Notes: a model not told the origin generated them from the letters alone. A DNA stretch of 53,576 nucleotides from Bacteroidales bacterium (GCA_021738505.1 JAIPBW010000013.1:1-53576); one strand, 5' to 3'; positions 1-9,548 are shown, counted from the stretch's first letter. Translations and numbers: made by a program.

Positions 1-59
1 AATCATTTTCCAAACGATATTCGAGCTCTATAAAACTGTCAAACGAATTTTTAAGCAAA

Positions 60-875
60 ATGCAAGTGATTTTGCTTTCTGGATTGCTTTATGTATTTTT
101 AGTCGAAATTTTAAAACCTACTTTTTGGAGTAGGCTCATCTTTTTAAAATACAATAAATCGGATCTTTATCCTGGTATGTTTGATAAAGAAGCAAAAGGA
201 CTCCAAATTTTACGGGATACACGCACAGTTTATGTACCCGAAATTATCGGAACAGGACAAGCAGACAATTTTTCTTTTATTGTGATGGAATATATTGAGC
301 CGGGCAGTCGTCGCAATGATTTTTGGTTTGATTTTGCCAGCAAGTTAGCACAAATGCATCAAAACACAACCAATCAATTTGGTCTTGATCATGATAATTA
401 TATGGGTTCTCTGCAACAATTTAATAAGTTTCATGAGAATTTTTATGACTTCTTTATTCTGGAGCGCCTGGAACCGCAACTCCGACTAGCGCGTGATAAA
501 GGCAAATTGAACGAAGGCCATGTGAAAAAATTTGAACAGTTATACAAGGAATTAAAAAATATCATCCCTGAAGAAAAACCTGCTCTTGTTCATGGAGACC
601 TATATAGAGGAAATTATGTAGTTTCTCATAATGGGACAGCTACAATTATAGATCCCGCAATAGCTTACAGCCACCGGGAAGTAGATATAGCAATGTCCAA
701 TTTATTCGGTGTTTTTGATCAGGAGTTTTATGACACGTATAATAATTACTTTCCAATGGAAAAAGGCTGGGAAGAGAGAATTGAAATTTTTAACCTCTAT
801 CCTCTATTAATTCATGTTAATTTGTTCGGAATAGCTTACTTATCCAGCGTTGAACGTATAATTAAAGATTTTTAG
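60..875 (+). CDS. Fructosamine kinase family protein (5' end uncertain)
   Basis: Ketosamine-3-kinase family, aminoglycoside-phosphotransferase fold. Family members phosphorylate sugar amines formed by protein glycation and so destabilise the adduct. The C-lobe is intact: catalytic H178-G-D180, then LYRGN with N185, metal-binding D198 in IDPAI, then HREVD. K30 in FLKYN is the probable ATP-binding lysine. The N-lobe is odd: the glycine loop that normally reads like SGGxIN is S7-G-L-L-Y here. The frame stays open to the left window edge (codon at 3), so the true start may lie outside and ATG 60 is only the first visible one. Length 271 aa against roughly 285-295 for the family. The 3' end overlaps the converging rpiB stop by 14 bases. 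Family assignment is firm, intactness is not. Confidence 0.82.
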   Translation: MQVILLSGLLYVFLVEILKPTFWSRLIFLKYNKSDLYPGMFDKEAKGLQILRDTRTVYVPEIIGTGQADNFSFIVMEYIEPGSRRNDFWFDFASKLAQMHQNTTNQFGLDHDNYMGSLQQFNKFHENFYDFFILERLEPQLRLARDKGKLNEGHVKKFEQLYKELKNIIPEEKPALVHGDLYRGNYVVSHNGTATIIDPAIAYSHREVDIAMSNLFGVFDQEFYDTYNNYFPMEKGWEERIEIFNLYPLLIHVNLFGIAYLSSVERIIKDF

Positions 876-1314
876 GTGCTATTTTGTTAACACGCTTTTG
901 ATGTCTTCCTCCTTCAAATTCAGCATTTAAATAAGCTTGTACAATTTCCCAGGCAGTTTCTTTATCCACAAAACGAGCTGGTAATGCTATAAGATTAGCA
1001 TTATTATGTCTTTTGCCCAGAGCTGCAATTTCCGGGATCCAACTTAAAGCAGCTCGTACTTTCGGGTATTTATTAGCCGTCATACTAACGCCATTTCCAC
1101 TCCCGCAAATAACAATACCCTGGGTGAGTTTTTCATCGTTAATATCTTTTGCCAGTGGATGCACCGAATCCGGATAATCCATACTATCTTCGCTGAATGT
1201 TCCATAATCGGAAATTTCATATCCGGCTTCCGCTAATTTTGACTTTACATACTCTTTTAATTTATATCCGGCATGATCACTTCCTATAGCAAAAATTTTT
1301 GATTTGTCAAGCAT
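862..1314 (-). CDS. rpiB: Ribose-5-phosphate isomerase B
   Basis: Interconverts ribose 5-phosphate and ribulose 5-phosphate in the pentose phosphate pathway; cytosolic. The 150-aa product has the RpiB/LacAB layout: IGSDHAG (D13, H14) near the N-terminus, the active-site loop CGSGNGVSM with C70, then HNNANLIALPAR and the C-terminal GGRHQKRV phosphate-binding segment. The frame runs open to 1383, but the extra 23 residues have no family counterpart, and the ATG at 1314 gives the usual length of about 145-150 aa. Transcribed leftward and convergent with the kinase gene, overlapping it by 14 bases. A 7-bp hairpin (1387-1405) lies upstream. Confidence 0.95.
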   Translation of the reverse strand: MLDKSKIFAIGSDHAGYKLKEYVKSKLAEAGYEISDYGTFSEDSMDYPDSVHPLAKDINDEKLTQGIVICGSGNGVSMTANKYPKVRAALSWIPEIAALGKRHNNANLIALPARFVDKETAWEIVQAYLNAEFEGGRHQKRVNKIAPKNL

Positions 1315-1383
1315 TGTTAAAAATTTTATAATGTATACTGAAATTCTAAATATTCTGTTTGTATTAATGAGTCTTGCATTCAA

Positions 1384-1973
1384 TGGTTTCCTTTAGACAA
1401 GGAAAGAATTAGTTTTATTTGATATAATTGATTTTTATTGCTTTATTTGTTTATCAACAAAATTATGAAACAACTTGTTTAAAAACGTGAACCGTATGCT
1501 GAAAAATATAAGAGCTTATTAACAATTGGACGTTTTTAACCATTATTGATCTTTTAAATAAAATATGTTAATAGAACTCAACCGTAAATAAACAATGAAA
1601 AAGCAAAAATACAACATTATCTACACCTTAATAAGTACTTTTAACAGCTTGTTAATAACTAAAATTATTTTTAATAATCAATACCTTATCATTTACTAAT
1701 TGTTTATTATTTCTTAATAATGACATTGACAAGAAAAAAATTATTTACTTTTAAACAAAGCTAACATACCAATAACAACATATTAGAATTTAAATTTTAA
1801 AAAAGAATATATATATAATATAGCAGATTAAATAATTAAAGTTTTGATTAAAATTTATCATAAACTATTGAAAATAAGAAAGTAAAATCAATTATATTTT
1901 TAAAGTAATTGATAATCAAGAGTGACTAATATAGATTTGAATTTTATAACACCTATTAAATATATTTAATCCT
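1384..1973. other. AT-rich intergenic region upstream of nadA and rpiB
   Basis: 590 bases without a convincing gene, very AT-rich. It holds a perfect 7-bp hairpin TTTCCTT/AAGGAAA at 1387-1405 in the rpiB leader and a putative nadA promoter near 1908-1939. There are three one-mismatch relatives of the DnaA box TTATnCACA: TTATCAACA at 1451-1459, TTATTAACA at 1516-1524, and the same on the minus strand at 1650-1658. Near-matches are expected by chance in such AT-rich DNA, so no origin is called. Confidence 0.6.
1908..1939 (+). promoter_or_regulatory. Putative nadA promoter
   Basis: -7 box TAGATTTG at 1932-1939 matches the Bacteroidota consensus TAnnTTTG. ATTG at 1908-1911 could be the -33 element, with a 20-base spacer. 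The nadA start lies 34 bases downstream of the box. Confidence 0.45.
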
Positions 1974-2912
1974 ATGGGTTACGAAAAAGAAATAAATAAG
2001 CTTCGTAAAGAAAAAAATGCAGTAATTCTGGCGCATTATTATCAAACATCCGATATACAGGAAATCGCTGATTATGTAGGAGATAGTTTAGGACTGGCAA
2101 GAACTGCAGAGCAAGTGGAAGCCGATATCATCGTTTTTTCCGGAGTTCATTTTATGGCAGAGACGGCCAAAATATTAAATCCTTCCACCAAAGTTGTTTT
2201 ACCGGATGAAAATGCAGGTTGTTCGTTAGCTGATGCGGCTCCTAAAGATAAATTTAAAGCTTTTATAGACCAATATCCGGATCATAAAGTGATATCATAT
2301 GTGAATGCAAGTGCTGATGTAAAAACCATGTCGGACGTGGTTTGCACATCCAGCAATGCTGTGGATATTGTGAATTCTTTTGATAAGGATGAGAAATTGA
2401 TTTTTGCACCGGATAAAAATCTGGGAGCTTATGTCAATAAAATGACCGGCAGAGATATGGTTTTATATAATGGAACGTGTGAAGTTCACGATATCCTGAC
2501 AGCAGAACGAACATTACATTTAAAAGCTAAAAATCCTAATGCTCCATTGGTTGCTCATCCGGAATGTCAACCACAGGTTCTGGCAGTAGCCGATTTTGTT
2601 GGTTCTACTTCTCAAATATTAAAGTATTGCCGGGAAAGTAATGCAAAAAAAATTGTGGTAGCTACAGAAACGGGAATAACCCATCAAATGAAAAAAGAAT
2701 CACCGGAAAAAGAGTTTGTAGTTGTGCCGGCTGATGAAACTTGTGCGTGTAATGATTGTCAGTATATGAAAATGAATACAATGGAAAAATTGTATTTGTG
2801 TTTAAAAAATGAAAAACCTGAAATTATTATGGATGAAAAAACCATAGAGCAAGCTAAAAAACCTATTGAAAAGATGCTTGATATATCTAAAAGACTTAAT
2901 ATAATAAAATAA
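1974..2912 (+). CDS. nadA: Quinolinate synthase NadA
   Basis: Condenses iminoaspartate with dihydroxyacetone phosphate to quinolinate, the precursor of NAD; a cytosolic [4Fe-4S] enzyme. The 312-aa protein fits the compact NadA type. C83 (AGCSLAD), C169 (NGTCEVH) and C262 (DCQYMK) occupy the three cluster-ligand positions, and HPEC (C198) is also conserved. LAHYYQ near the N-terminus and the later TETG belong to the substrate site. No nadB or nadC is adjacent, so the gene stands alone after a long AT-rich leader. Confidence 0.96.
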   Translation: MGYEKEINKLRKEKNAVILAHYYQTSDIQEIADYVGDSLGLARTAEQVEADIIVFSGVHFMAETAKILNPSTKVVLPDENAGCSLADAAPKDKFKAFIDQYPDHKVISYVNASADVKTMSDVVCTSSNAVDIVNSFDKDEKLIFAPDKNLGAYVNKMTGRDMVLYNGTCEVHDILTAERTLHLKAKNPNAPLVAHPECQPQVLAVADFVGSTSQILKYCRESNAKKIVVATETGITHQMKKESPEKEFVVVPADETCACNDCQYMKMNTMEKLYLCLKNEKPEIIMDEKTIEQAKKPIEKMLDISKRLNIIK

Positions 2913-3013
2913 CGTAGTTTAACAGATATCAAATAGATCCAAATGTTATATGGCGTAGTTGCATCTTTCGAAATTAGAGCCGGAAGTACCTACTGAATTT
3001 AATATTTAAGTAT

Positions 3014-4546
3014 ATGGAAAACAAAATTCACATTTTATTAGGTGTAATTTTTTTATTGAGTGTAAATCTTTTACAAAGCCAGGTAGATACAACTCATCCA
3101 GATTATAAAAAGCTTTACTATGGCAATGGAAATGTTTCTTCCGAGGGTATTATGATCGATGGCGAACCCAATGGATATTGGAAAACCTACTATAAGGATG
3201 GAACATTAAAATCTGAAGGAAACCGTAAAAATTTTAAGCTGGATTCAACCTGGAAATTTTATGATCAGCAAGGCAATTTATCTATGATCATAAATTATGA
3301 ACAAGGGTTAAAAAATGGATTACGAGTTACTTACAGTGAAGATGAAATAAAAACAGAACATTTCAAAGATGGAGTTAAAGATGGATGGAGTAAAGTTTTT
3401 TTTCCGGATTCCACTTTAAAACGAGAAGTAAAATATGTTGATGGAAAAAAAGATGGTTTTGAAAAGGAATATGATCGTGAGGGGAATATAGTTACTTTAA
3501 AGAAATATGATCAGGGCTTTTTGGTTAGTCGTGAATTTATAAACAGAAGAGATAAACAAGGCAGGAAACAAGGACCATGGAAAACATTTTATAATAATGG
3601 AAATCTGAAAACTTCGGTTACTTATTTGAACGGAAAGAAAAATGGGATCTATAAAAAGTATAATAAGAATGGTGGGCTTGTTGAAATCAAGAAATACAAA
3701 AATGGAAAAGAAATTACCGATGATGAACAAGTAGCTGATTATGAAATAAAACGAAATTATTATAATAATGGACAGGTAAAAACGAAAGCTACTTATTTAA
3801 ATGATAAAATGGATGGCGTAAGACGCGAATACGATAAAGAGGGAAATATAACAAAGTCTTATGTTATGGATCAGGGAAGAGTTGAAGAAAAAGGTGGTAT
3901 AGTTGATAAAAGTGGATTAAAGCAAGGAAAGTGGGAAGAATATTATGAATCCGGTCAGATTAAAGCTAAAGGAAAATACAAAGATGGCGTAAAAGTAGGT
4001 GAATGGGTTTATTATTTTGAAAATGGACAAATTGAACAGCGTGGAAAATACAACGAAAATGGTAAAGCGGAAGGATTATGGCGTTGGTACTATCCCGACG
4101 GACAATTAAGAAAACAGGAATATCTGGATAATGGAGTTCCCGATGGTATGTATAAAGAATATACTTATGAAGGAGAATTATGGGCAAAAGGAAAATATGT
4201 GGATGGAAATAAGGAGGGGCCATGGTTAGTTTCTCATCGGGGATATAAAGAAGTAGGTAAGTACCAAAATGATGTGCGCCAGGGAGAATGGAAGCATTAC
4301 AAAAATGGGGAACTTGTATATGAAGGGCGCTTTGAAGACGGATTACCCGATGGCAGACATGTGAGTTACTGGCAAAACGGAAATAAGAAAAAAGAAGGAG
4401 TTTATAACATGGGGGAAAAAAACGGAGAATGGAAACACTATACCCGTGATGGTCAACTCTTTTTAGTTATTACCTATAAATTTGGTAAAGAAGTAGAATA
4501 CGACAACAAAAAAATTGAAGTGTCCGAAGAACAGCAAAAAGAATAA
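3014..4546 (+). CDS. Secreted MORN-variant (YwqK-type) repeat protein
   Basis: 510 aa with a signal peptide at residues 1-22 (hydrophobic core then SQ) and then almost nothing but repeats of about 23 residues, shaped like G-x-W-x-x-Y-x-x-N/D-G-x-L-K-x-x-G-x-Y-x-x-G. This is the MORN_2 pattern of proteins often labelled YwqK family. I count roughly fifteen or more repeats. Expected to be periplasmic or surface-exposed. The YwqK label carries an antitoxin annotation in databases that nothing here supports: there is no toxin partner and the protein is exported. The next gene, 71 bases on, is a LytTR regulator. Function unknown. Confidence 0.85.
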   Translation: MENKIHILLGVIFLLSVNLLQSQVDTTHPDYKKLYYGNGNVSSEGIMIDGEPNGYWKTYYKDGTLKSEGNRKNFKLDSTWKFYDQQGNLSMIINYEQGLKNGLRVTYSEDEIKTEHFKDGVKDGWSKVFFPDSTLKREVKYVDGKKDGFEKEYDREGNIVTLKKYDQGFLVSREFINRRDKQGRKQGPWKTFYNNGNLKTSVTYLNGKKNGIYKKYNKNGGLVEIKKYKNGKEITDDEQVADYEIKRNYYNNGQVKTKATYLNDKMDGVRREYDKEGNITKSYVMDQGRVEEKGGIVDKSGLKQGKWEEYYESGQIKAKGKYKDGVKVGEWVYYFENGQIEQRGKYNENGKAEGLWRWYYPDGQLRKQEYLDNGVPDGMYKEYTYEGELWAKGKYVDGNKEGPWLVSHRGYKEVGKYQNDVRQGEWKHYKNGELVYEGRFEDGLPDGRHVSYWQNGNKKKEGVYNMGEKNGEWKHYTRDGQLFLVITYKFGKEVEYDNKKIEVSEEQQKE

Positions 4547-4617
4547 AAAATACTTTTATTTCTTCTTTGAATATTATATTTTCGTGGATTAAACTATAAA
4601 AAAGTTAGATTAATCCT

Positions 4618-5373
4618 ATGGAAAAGAAAAAAATTCTCATTGTTGAGGATATTCATTCAATAGAAATTGATGTTAAAAATCGCCTGGAAGAAATAGGTTA
4701 CCATGTGCATCCTATTGTGCTCTCATCAGAAAAGGCAATGGAGTCTATTGAAAATGAACCTCCCGATATTGTACTAATGGATATTAATCTGGAAGGTGAA
4801 AAAAATGGTATTGAAACAGCGCAGGAAATCCAGCAAAATTTCGATATTCCGGTTGTTTTTCTTTCCGGAGAAACCGATCGCCAGCTGCTAAAACAAGCTT
4901 CTGAAACTGAATCTTATGGTTTTGTTGCTAAACCTTTTCAGCAAGCTGTATTGTTTACAAATATTGAAATGGCTATTTTCAAACATGATCGGTTACGAAA
5001 ATTGGCAAAAGAAAATAACAATCTCAAATATAAGGATATAGAAAATCATTTCTATGCTAAATATATTTTTATACGTTCTGATTACAAATTAGTAAAATTA
5101 GATATTAATGATATTATTTTTGTTGAAGCAGCTAAGGATTACGTAATTATTCATTTAAAGGATGGAAAAATAACCACGCATAGTACAATGAAAAAAATGC
5201 GGCAAGTATTACCGGAACCTGATTTTATTCGTATCCATCGTTCCTATATAATTCAATACAATAAAATATCTGTTGTCAAATATCCTAATCTTTATCTCGA
5301 ACATTATAGTGAAGCAATTCCAATTGGTGCCCTTTACCGATCTAATCTTTATGAAATGATAAATATTGTGTAA
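4618..5373 (+). CDS. LytTR-family response regulator
   Basis: REC domain at residues 1-125 with acidic pocket E10/D11, phospho-acceptor D55 in LMDINL and the KPF lysine near residue 105, followed by a LytTR DNA-binding domain at about 150-251 (KLDINDIIFVEAAKDY, then FIRIHRSYIIQ). Such proteins bind direct-repeat DNA sites after phosphorylation by a membrane histidine kinase. No kinase is adjacent. An esterase gene follows 11 bases downstream and is probably co-transcribed. Confidence 0.93.
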   Translation: MEKKKILIVEDIHSIEIDVKNRLEEIGYHVHPIVLSSEKAMESIENEPPDIVLMDINLEGEKNGIETAQEIQQNFDIPVVFLSGETDRQLLKQASETESYGFVAKPFQQAVLFTNIEMAIFKHDRLRKLAKENNNLKYKDIENHFYAKYIFIRSDYKLVKLDINDIIFVEAAKDYVIIHLKDGKITTHSTMKKMRQVLPEPDFIRIHRSYIIQYNKISVVKYPNLYLEHYSEAIPIGALYRSNLYEMINIV

Positions 5374-5384
5374 AAGGATCTTTT

Positions 5385-6185
5385 ATGATTAGAAGTAATT
5401 TATATGCCATTCTCACGCTGATATTCCTTACCTTTTTTTTGTGTAAAGTATCAGGGCAGCAACATGTGTTAAAGAGTGAATATTTACCTGAAAATGACAC
5501 TGTATTGGTCGTGGCTCCCGAAGAAAATAGGCCTGTGGAGCATGTTGTATATTTATTACACGGATGGAATGGGAATTACAGGCAATGGAACAAAATAGCG
5601 AATCTTCAATCATTAGCAAACCATAAAAATATGTTATTTGTTTGCCCGGATGGATTAAACGATTCATGGTATTTTAACTCTGTAAATGGCAATGATAAAA
5701 TAGAATATGCTACTTTTTTTGTGCGTGATTTAATACCTTTTGTGGATTCTGTTTATACTACACACCAAAAAAACAGATTTATCGGAGGATTAAGTATGGG
5801 CGGATATGGAGCTTTTTACATTTATTTAAAACATCCGGAATTATTTGAAGCAGCTATTTCATCCAGCGGGGCATTTGATTTTTCAATGCCGGTTATGCAA
5901 AATTACGGGATTGATAAAAGATTAGGTGATTATAAAAAGAATAAGTCACTTTGGCATCAGATGTCTATGATTAATCTTATGAAGAAAGCGGATATAAGCC
6001 AGGATCATCAATTTTTTATAGATTGTGGAACTTCTGATCCGTTTATAAAACCAAATCGGGAAGTGCATAATTATTTAAAAAAGACACCGGCTAAAGTTCA
6101 TTATCTGGAAATGACTGGAAATCATAATGCAAATTATTGGAAGAAGAGTTTATTTATACAATTAATGTTAATTCAGTTTATATGA
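5385..6185 (+). CDS. Secreted alpha/beta-hydrolase of the esterase D / feruloyl esterase type
   Basis: 266 aa with an N-terminal signal peptide (hydrophobic residues 5-24, then SGQ) and an alpha/beta-hydrolase core. The nucleophile elbow is GLSMGG with S137, the likely acid is D218 in TSDPF, and the catalytic His is H247 in GNHNANYW, where the family usually reads GxHdWxYW. HGWNGNYRQW corresponds to the oxyanion region. Relatives cleave acyl or feruloyl esters; the substrate here cannot be told. Probably in one operon with the LytTR regulator 11 bases upstream. Confidence 0.85.
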   Translation: MIRSNLYAILTLIFLTFFLCKVSGQQHVLKSEYLPENDTVLVVAPEENRPVEHVVYLLHGWNGNYRQWNKIANLQSLANHKNMLFVCPDGLNDSWYFNSVNGNDKIEYATFFVRDLIPFVDSVYTTHQKNRFIGGLSMGGYGAFYIYLKHPELFEAAISSSGAFDFSMPVMQNYGIDKRLGDYKKNKSLWHQMSMINLMKKADISQDHQFFIDCGTSDPFIKPNREVHNYLKKTPAKVHYLEMTGNHNANYWKKSLFIQLMLIQFI

Positions 6186-6440
6186 TTGGTTTTTTGACAA
6201 ATGTGGTTACGCATGCCTCCGATTTAATATAGCTCTAAATACAAGGTCTGATTAAAAATTTTGAATTACTGATGATAAAATCATTCCTGTCTTTTATGTT
6301 ATTGTTTTGAATTGATAATACAAGCTGAGATGCAGGCTTTGAACAGTCAATATTTTGAGTGAATCAGGTCTATTATAAATAGAACATATGTACCAACTTT
6401 TTGTATATATATATGTTTATCTTTTAGAATTGTAAAAGAA

Positions 6441-6917
6441 ATGGTATTTATGGAAAAAGCAACATTTGGAGCAGGGTGTTTTTGGGGAGTTCAGGCTGCT
6501 TTTGATAAATTAAAAGGGATCGTATATTCGGAAGTCGGATTTATGGGAGGATCCGTAAAAGAGCCTACGTATGAGCAGGTTTCCAATGAGGAAACGGGTC
6601 ATGCAGAAGTTGTACAATTGATTTTTGATCCTGATAAGATATCATACGAAGACTTGCTGAAAGAATTTTGGGAAGTCCATAATCCGACTCTGCTTAACCA
6701 ACAAGGTTTAAATGAAGGCACACAGTATCGTTCGGTTATTTTTCATCATAATGAACAGCAAAAGAATAAAGCGGAAGAAGCCAAAAAGCAGGAACAATTA
6801 TCAGGAAAATACGATATGAAAATAGCTACAGCTATTGAGCCTGCTACGACATTTTATCCGGCAGCAGAAAAACATCAAAAATATTTGGAAAAACAAAATC
6901 TCGAACAGTCGAAATAA
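6441..6917 (+). CDS. msrA: Peptide methionine-S-sulfoxide reductase MsrA
   Basis: Reduces the S-epimer of methionine sulfoxide in proteins. 158 aa with the active-site GCFWG (C13, or C10 from the internal start), GHAEVVQ and GTQYRSVIF. Both ATG 6441 and the in-frame ATG 6450 are possible; the second gives the more usual MEKATF beginning. MsrB is not fused and not nearby. No resolving cysteines are visible in the C-terminal tail, so this looks like a short MsrA. Stands alone between two gaps. Confidence 0.95.
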   Translation: MVFMEKATFGAGCFWGVQAAFDKLKGIVYSEVGFMGGSVKEPTYEQVSNEETGHAEVVQLIFDPDKISYEDLLKEFWEVHNPTLLNQQGLNEGTQYRSVIFHHNEQQKNKAEEAKKQEQLSGKYDMKIATAIEPATTFYPAAEKHQKYLEKQNLEQSK

Positions 6918-7052
6918 TAGGATTAATGTATTTGCTTCCATTCGCGTGGTTTTAAAGAAAACGTTGAGCAATATTTACATCTAAAAATCAAATAATTATC
7001 TTTTATAAATTAGAATGACGTGATAATATTTCAGTTTTGTGTTTTAGTTTTT

Positions 7053-7060
7053 TAAATTTG
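7053..7060 (+). promoter_or_regulatory. Putative -7 box of the MFS gene
   Basis: TAAATTTG fits TAnnTTTG and lies 46 bases before the start codon. No TTTG at the usual distance upstream. Confidence 0.3.
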
Positions 7061-7106
7061 AACACTTAATATAGCGCCGGTTTTGGTATGAGCTGAAAGT
7101 AAATCC

Positions 7107-8297
7107 ATGGAAAAGATAAATCTATTTCAAAATAAGAATTTTTACATTATTTTGACGGTAACGTTATTATCTGTTGTTGGCGTTACATCGATTATCCCCG
7201 TCTTTCCGGATATGAGCGAAGCACTTGGTGTTTCTCTTTCAAATATTGGCTTGTTTATTACGGTGTTTACTTTACCCGGCGCTTTGCTATCTCCATTTCT
7301 GGGAATGATAATTGATCGCTTTGGGCGAAAAAGAATTTTACTATCTGCTTTACTATTATTCGGGTTTACAGGGACATTATGTTTTTTTTTACGCGATTTT
7401 GAACTTATTCTATTACTACGTTTTTTTCAGGGGATAGGAGGAGCTTGCCTGGGGATTATTAATCTTACACTTATCGGAGATATTTTTACCGGAGATCAAA
7501 AAGCCAAAGCCATGGGCTATAATAGCGGTGCTATTTTGGTTGGATCGGCTGTTTTTCCAGCTATTGGTGGCGTATTAGCTTTAATTGAATGGTACTTTCC
7601 TTTTTTATTAGCCGGCTTTGCCTTTATCGTTGCTATTTGGGTGTATTTTGCACTGGAAACGCCTGAGCCGAAAGAAAAAATGAACCTTAATCACTATATA
7701 CGAAAAACGGTGGGCTCTATTTTTCAACGGGAATCAATAACTTTATATTTATTGTCTTTTGCAACTTTTTTCTTACTGTTTGGAACAATAATGACTTATA
7801 TGCCGGTGCTACTGAAAGAACAGTATGGGCTTTTAAGCAGCGAAATTGGGATTATGCTCTTTTTCCTTGCTTTAGCTACAGCAATCGTAGCATCCAAATT
7901 AAACTATTTTTACAATAGATTTTCGATGAAAAACCTTATGTTTATTGGGTTTGGTTCCTATTTATTTAGTTTTGCTTTAATTCCATTTGTTGATAATATT
8001 GTTCTTGTTCTTATACTGATGATGATTATTGGAGTTGGACAAGGAATTAATATACCTGCGATTTTTCATGTATTAACCAGTATTGCTCCTTTAAATCAAC
8101 GCGGAGCTTTTATGTCGATCAACAGCATGTCGGTCAGGGGCGGACAAACAATTGGGCCGTTAATTGCCGGATTACTTTTTGGCTTTTGGGGATTACCTTG
8201 GGTCTTTTGGTCGGCTTCCCTACTTTCTGGATTGTTTATATTGTTGGTTTTAGTTTTTGTGCCTGCAGGCAGTTTTAAAATAAAGAATGTAGATTAG
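7107..8297 (+). CDS. Major facilitator superfamily efflux transporter
   Basis: 396-aa integral membrane protein with twelve predicted hydrophobic helices and the MFS motif A in the first cytoplasmic loop (GMIIDRFGRKR, about residues 71-81). The R-x-x-Q-G-x-G-G-A segment near residues 106-114 resembles the antiporter-type motif of drug:H+ exporters. The substrate is not predictable. Convergent with the sulfotransferase gene, 17 bases between the stops. Confidence 0.88.
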   Translation: MEKINLFQNKNFYIILTVTLLSVVGVTSIIPVFPDMSEALGVSLSNIGLFITVFTLPGALLSPFLGMIIDRFGRKRILLSALLLFGFTGTLCFFLRDFELILLLRFFQGIGGACLGIINLTLIGDIFTGDQKAKAMGYNSGAILVGSAVFPAIGGVLALIEWYFPFLLAGFAFIVAIWVYFALETPEPKEKMNLNHYIRKTVGSIFQRESITLYLLSFATFFLLFGTIMTYMPVLLKEQYGLLSSEIGIMLFFLALATAIVASKLNYFYNRFSMKNLMFIGFGSYLFSFALIPFVDNIVLVLILMMIIGVGQGINIPAIFHVLTSIAPLNQRGAFMSINSMSVRGGQTIGPLIAGLLFGFWGLPWVFWSASLLSGLFILLVLVFVPAGSFKIKNVD

Positions 8298-8314
8298 AAG
8301 AAAAAACGTAAATT

Positions 8315-9475
8315 TTACTTTGCAGATTTCTTGGTAAATTCTGATTTCTCTGTCAAGCCAGATTTTTTATTTATTTTGGGATAATCCCATCGGTTGAAAG
8401 CAAAATCCCAATAGGAGTTTATTTCCTGAATATCATTTTCTTTATAATTATAGTTTCTCTTACTACCGGAAGCATTTTTTTCAGCGAAGCTTTTGAAAAA
8501 GGGAACAGCATCATCAAAACGATTCTCAAGATTTAATTTAGTATAGATATTTTCCAATGTCTCCAGGGGATAATCAACAATACTATTATAGCTTATCTCA
8601 ACTAACTGATCATCATTGAGTAAAGATTTTTGTTCAAGATATTTAAGATGTAATTTTTTATAGACATTAAGTACAATATCTTTCTTTTCTTTTTCTGAAA
8701 TCTGCTGTAGAGAAACAGTTTGAACGACATATGACCACAACTTAAGATTAGAATAAAATACGTCATATGGATTTCGGTGGATAAAAATGAATTTGGCCGA
8801 GGGATAGATATCCAAAAGATATTTAATTCGGGCTGTGTCGCCCGGATTCTTGATCAATAACCTGCCCTTTTTATGTTTCAGATATACTTTATTGAGCATG
8901 GTGCGCATCGCATATTTCCATTCTTCCAATTCCTTATCCGTTATATCTTCAAGGAAAAGATATTTGCTGAAGTATTTTTCATAAGATTTGGGAAACAAAT
9001 GGGCCCAGTGATAGGTGAATTCGGATATTTCAGCGATTAATGCCGTATCCGATTCAGAAGGAAAATCCAGTTCCATACTTTTTGAAAAACCGGACTCCCA
9101 TTGTTTAAGCGGACTTATTAAATCTATAAATTCGGAAAGGACGGGTTTGAAAAACTTTTCTGTTGTAAGAAAGTTATCGGAAAAGAAATTTTGATATCTA
9201 TTTTGATAAATAAAATGGGGATCCTGACTTAATAAATCATGAGTATAAGTGGTTCCACTTCGCCAGTGGCCAATAATAAAAACCGGTTCTTTTTCCGGCT
9301 TGACCTTTTCAATGGGTTTATTGTATTTCTTTTTTTCAATTAATCGAAATGGTTCGGATAAAAACAATTTCAGATATATGAGGTATATAACTTTTTTGTT
9401 TTTGTTATTTTGAAAAGCCCTGTGCTCTCGTAGCTTTTTTGTAAATGTGATAAGCGGACTTTCTTTTGTAGACAT
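8315..9475 (-). CDS. Sulfotransferase family protein
   Basis: 386 aa. The PAPS-binding P-loop FIIGHWRSGTTYTH lies at residues 66-79 (5'-phosphosulfate loop), and FIHRNPYDVFYSN around R234 matches the 3'-phosphate-binding region of the Sulfotransfer_3-type family. It should move sulfate from PAPS onto a hydroxyl of a carbohydrate, lipid or small molecule. No signal peptide. No PAPS-synthesis or glycan cluster is adjacent, so the acceptor is unknown. Confidence 0.88.
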   Translation of the reverse strand: MSTKESPLITFTKKLREHRAFQNNKNKKVIYLIYLKLFLSEPFRLIEKKKYNKPIEKVKPEKEPVFIIGHWRSGTTYTHDLLSQDPHFIYQNRYQNFFSDNFLTTEKFFKPVLSEFIDLISPLKQWESGFSKSMELDFPSESDTALIAEISEFTYHWAHLFPKSYEKYFSKYLFLEDITDKELEEWKYAMRTMLNKVYLKHKKGRLLIKNPGDTARIKYLLDIYPSAKFIFIHRNPYDVFYSNLKLWSYVVQTVSLQQISEKEKKDIVLNVYKKLHLKYLEQKSLLNDDQLVEISYNSIVDYPLETLENIYTKLNLENRFDDAVPFFKSFAEKNASGSKRNYNYKENDIQEINSYWDFAFNRWDYPKINKKSGLTEKSEFTKKSAK

Positions 9476-9548
9476 ATATGGCTCTATGTTAGAAAGATTT
9501 TAAGATATAGGACTATTCAAATATTGATAATCGTTGTTGAATAAGGGA

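Noticed and set aside
1315-1383. N-terminal extension of RpiB to 1383
   Set aside because: The 23 extra residues have no match to the family; the internal ATG at 1314 gives the normal length.
1908-1973. NAD-sensing riboswitch in front of nadA
   Set aside because: No known NAD riboswitch core or conserved structure is visible; the leader is short and AT-rich.
3014-4546. Toxin-antitoxin system from the YwqK label
   Set aside because: No toxin gene is adjacent and the protein has a signal peptide; the label comes from the repeat family only.
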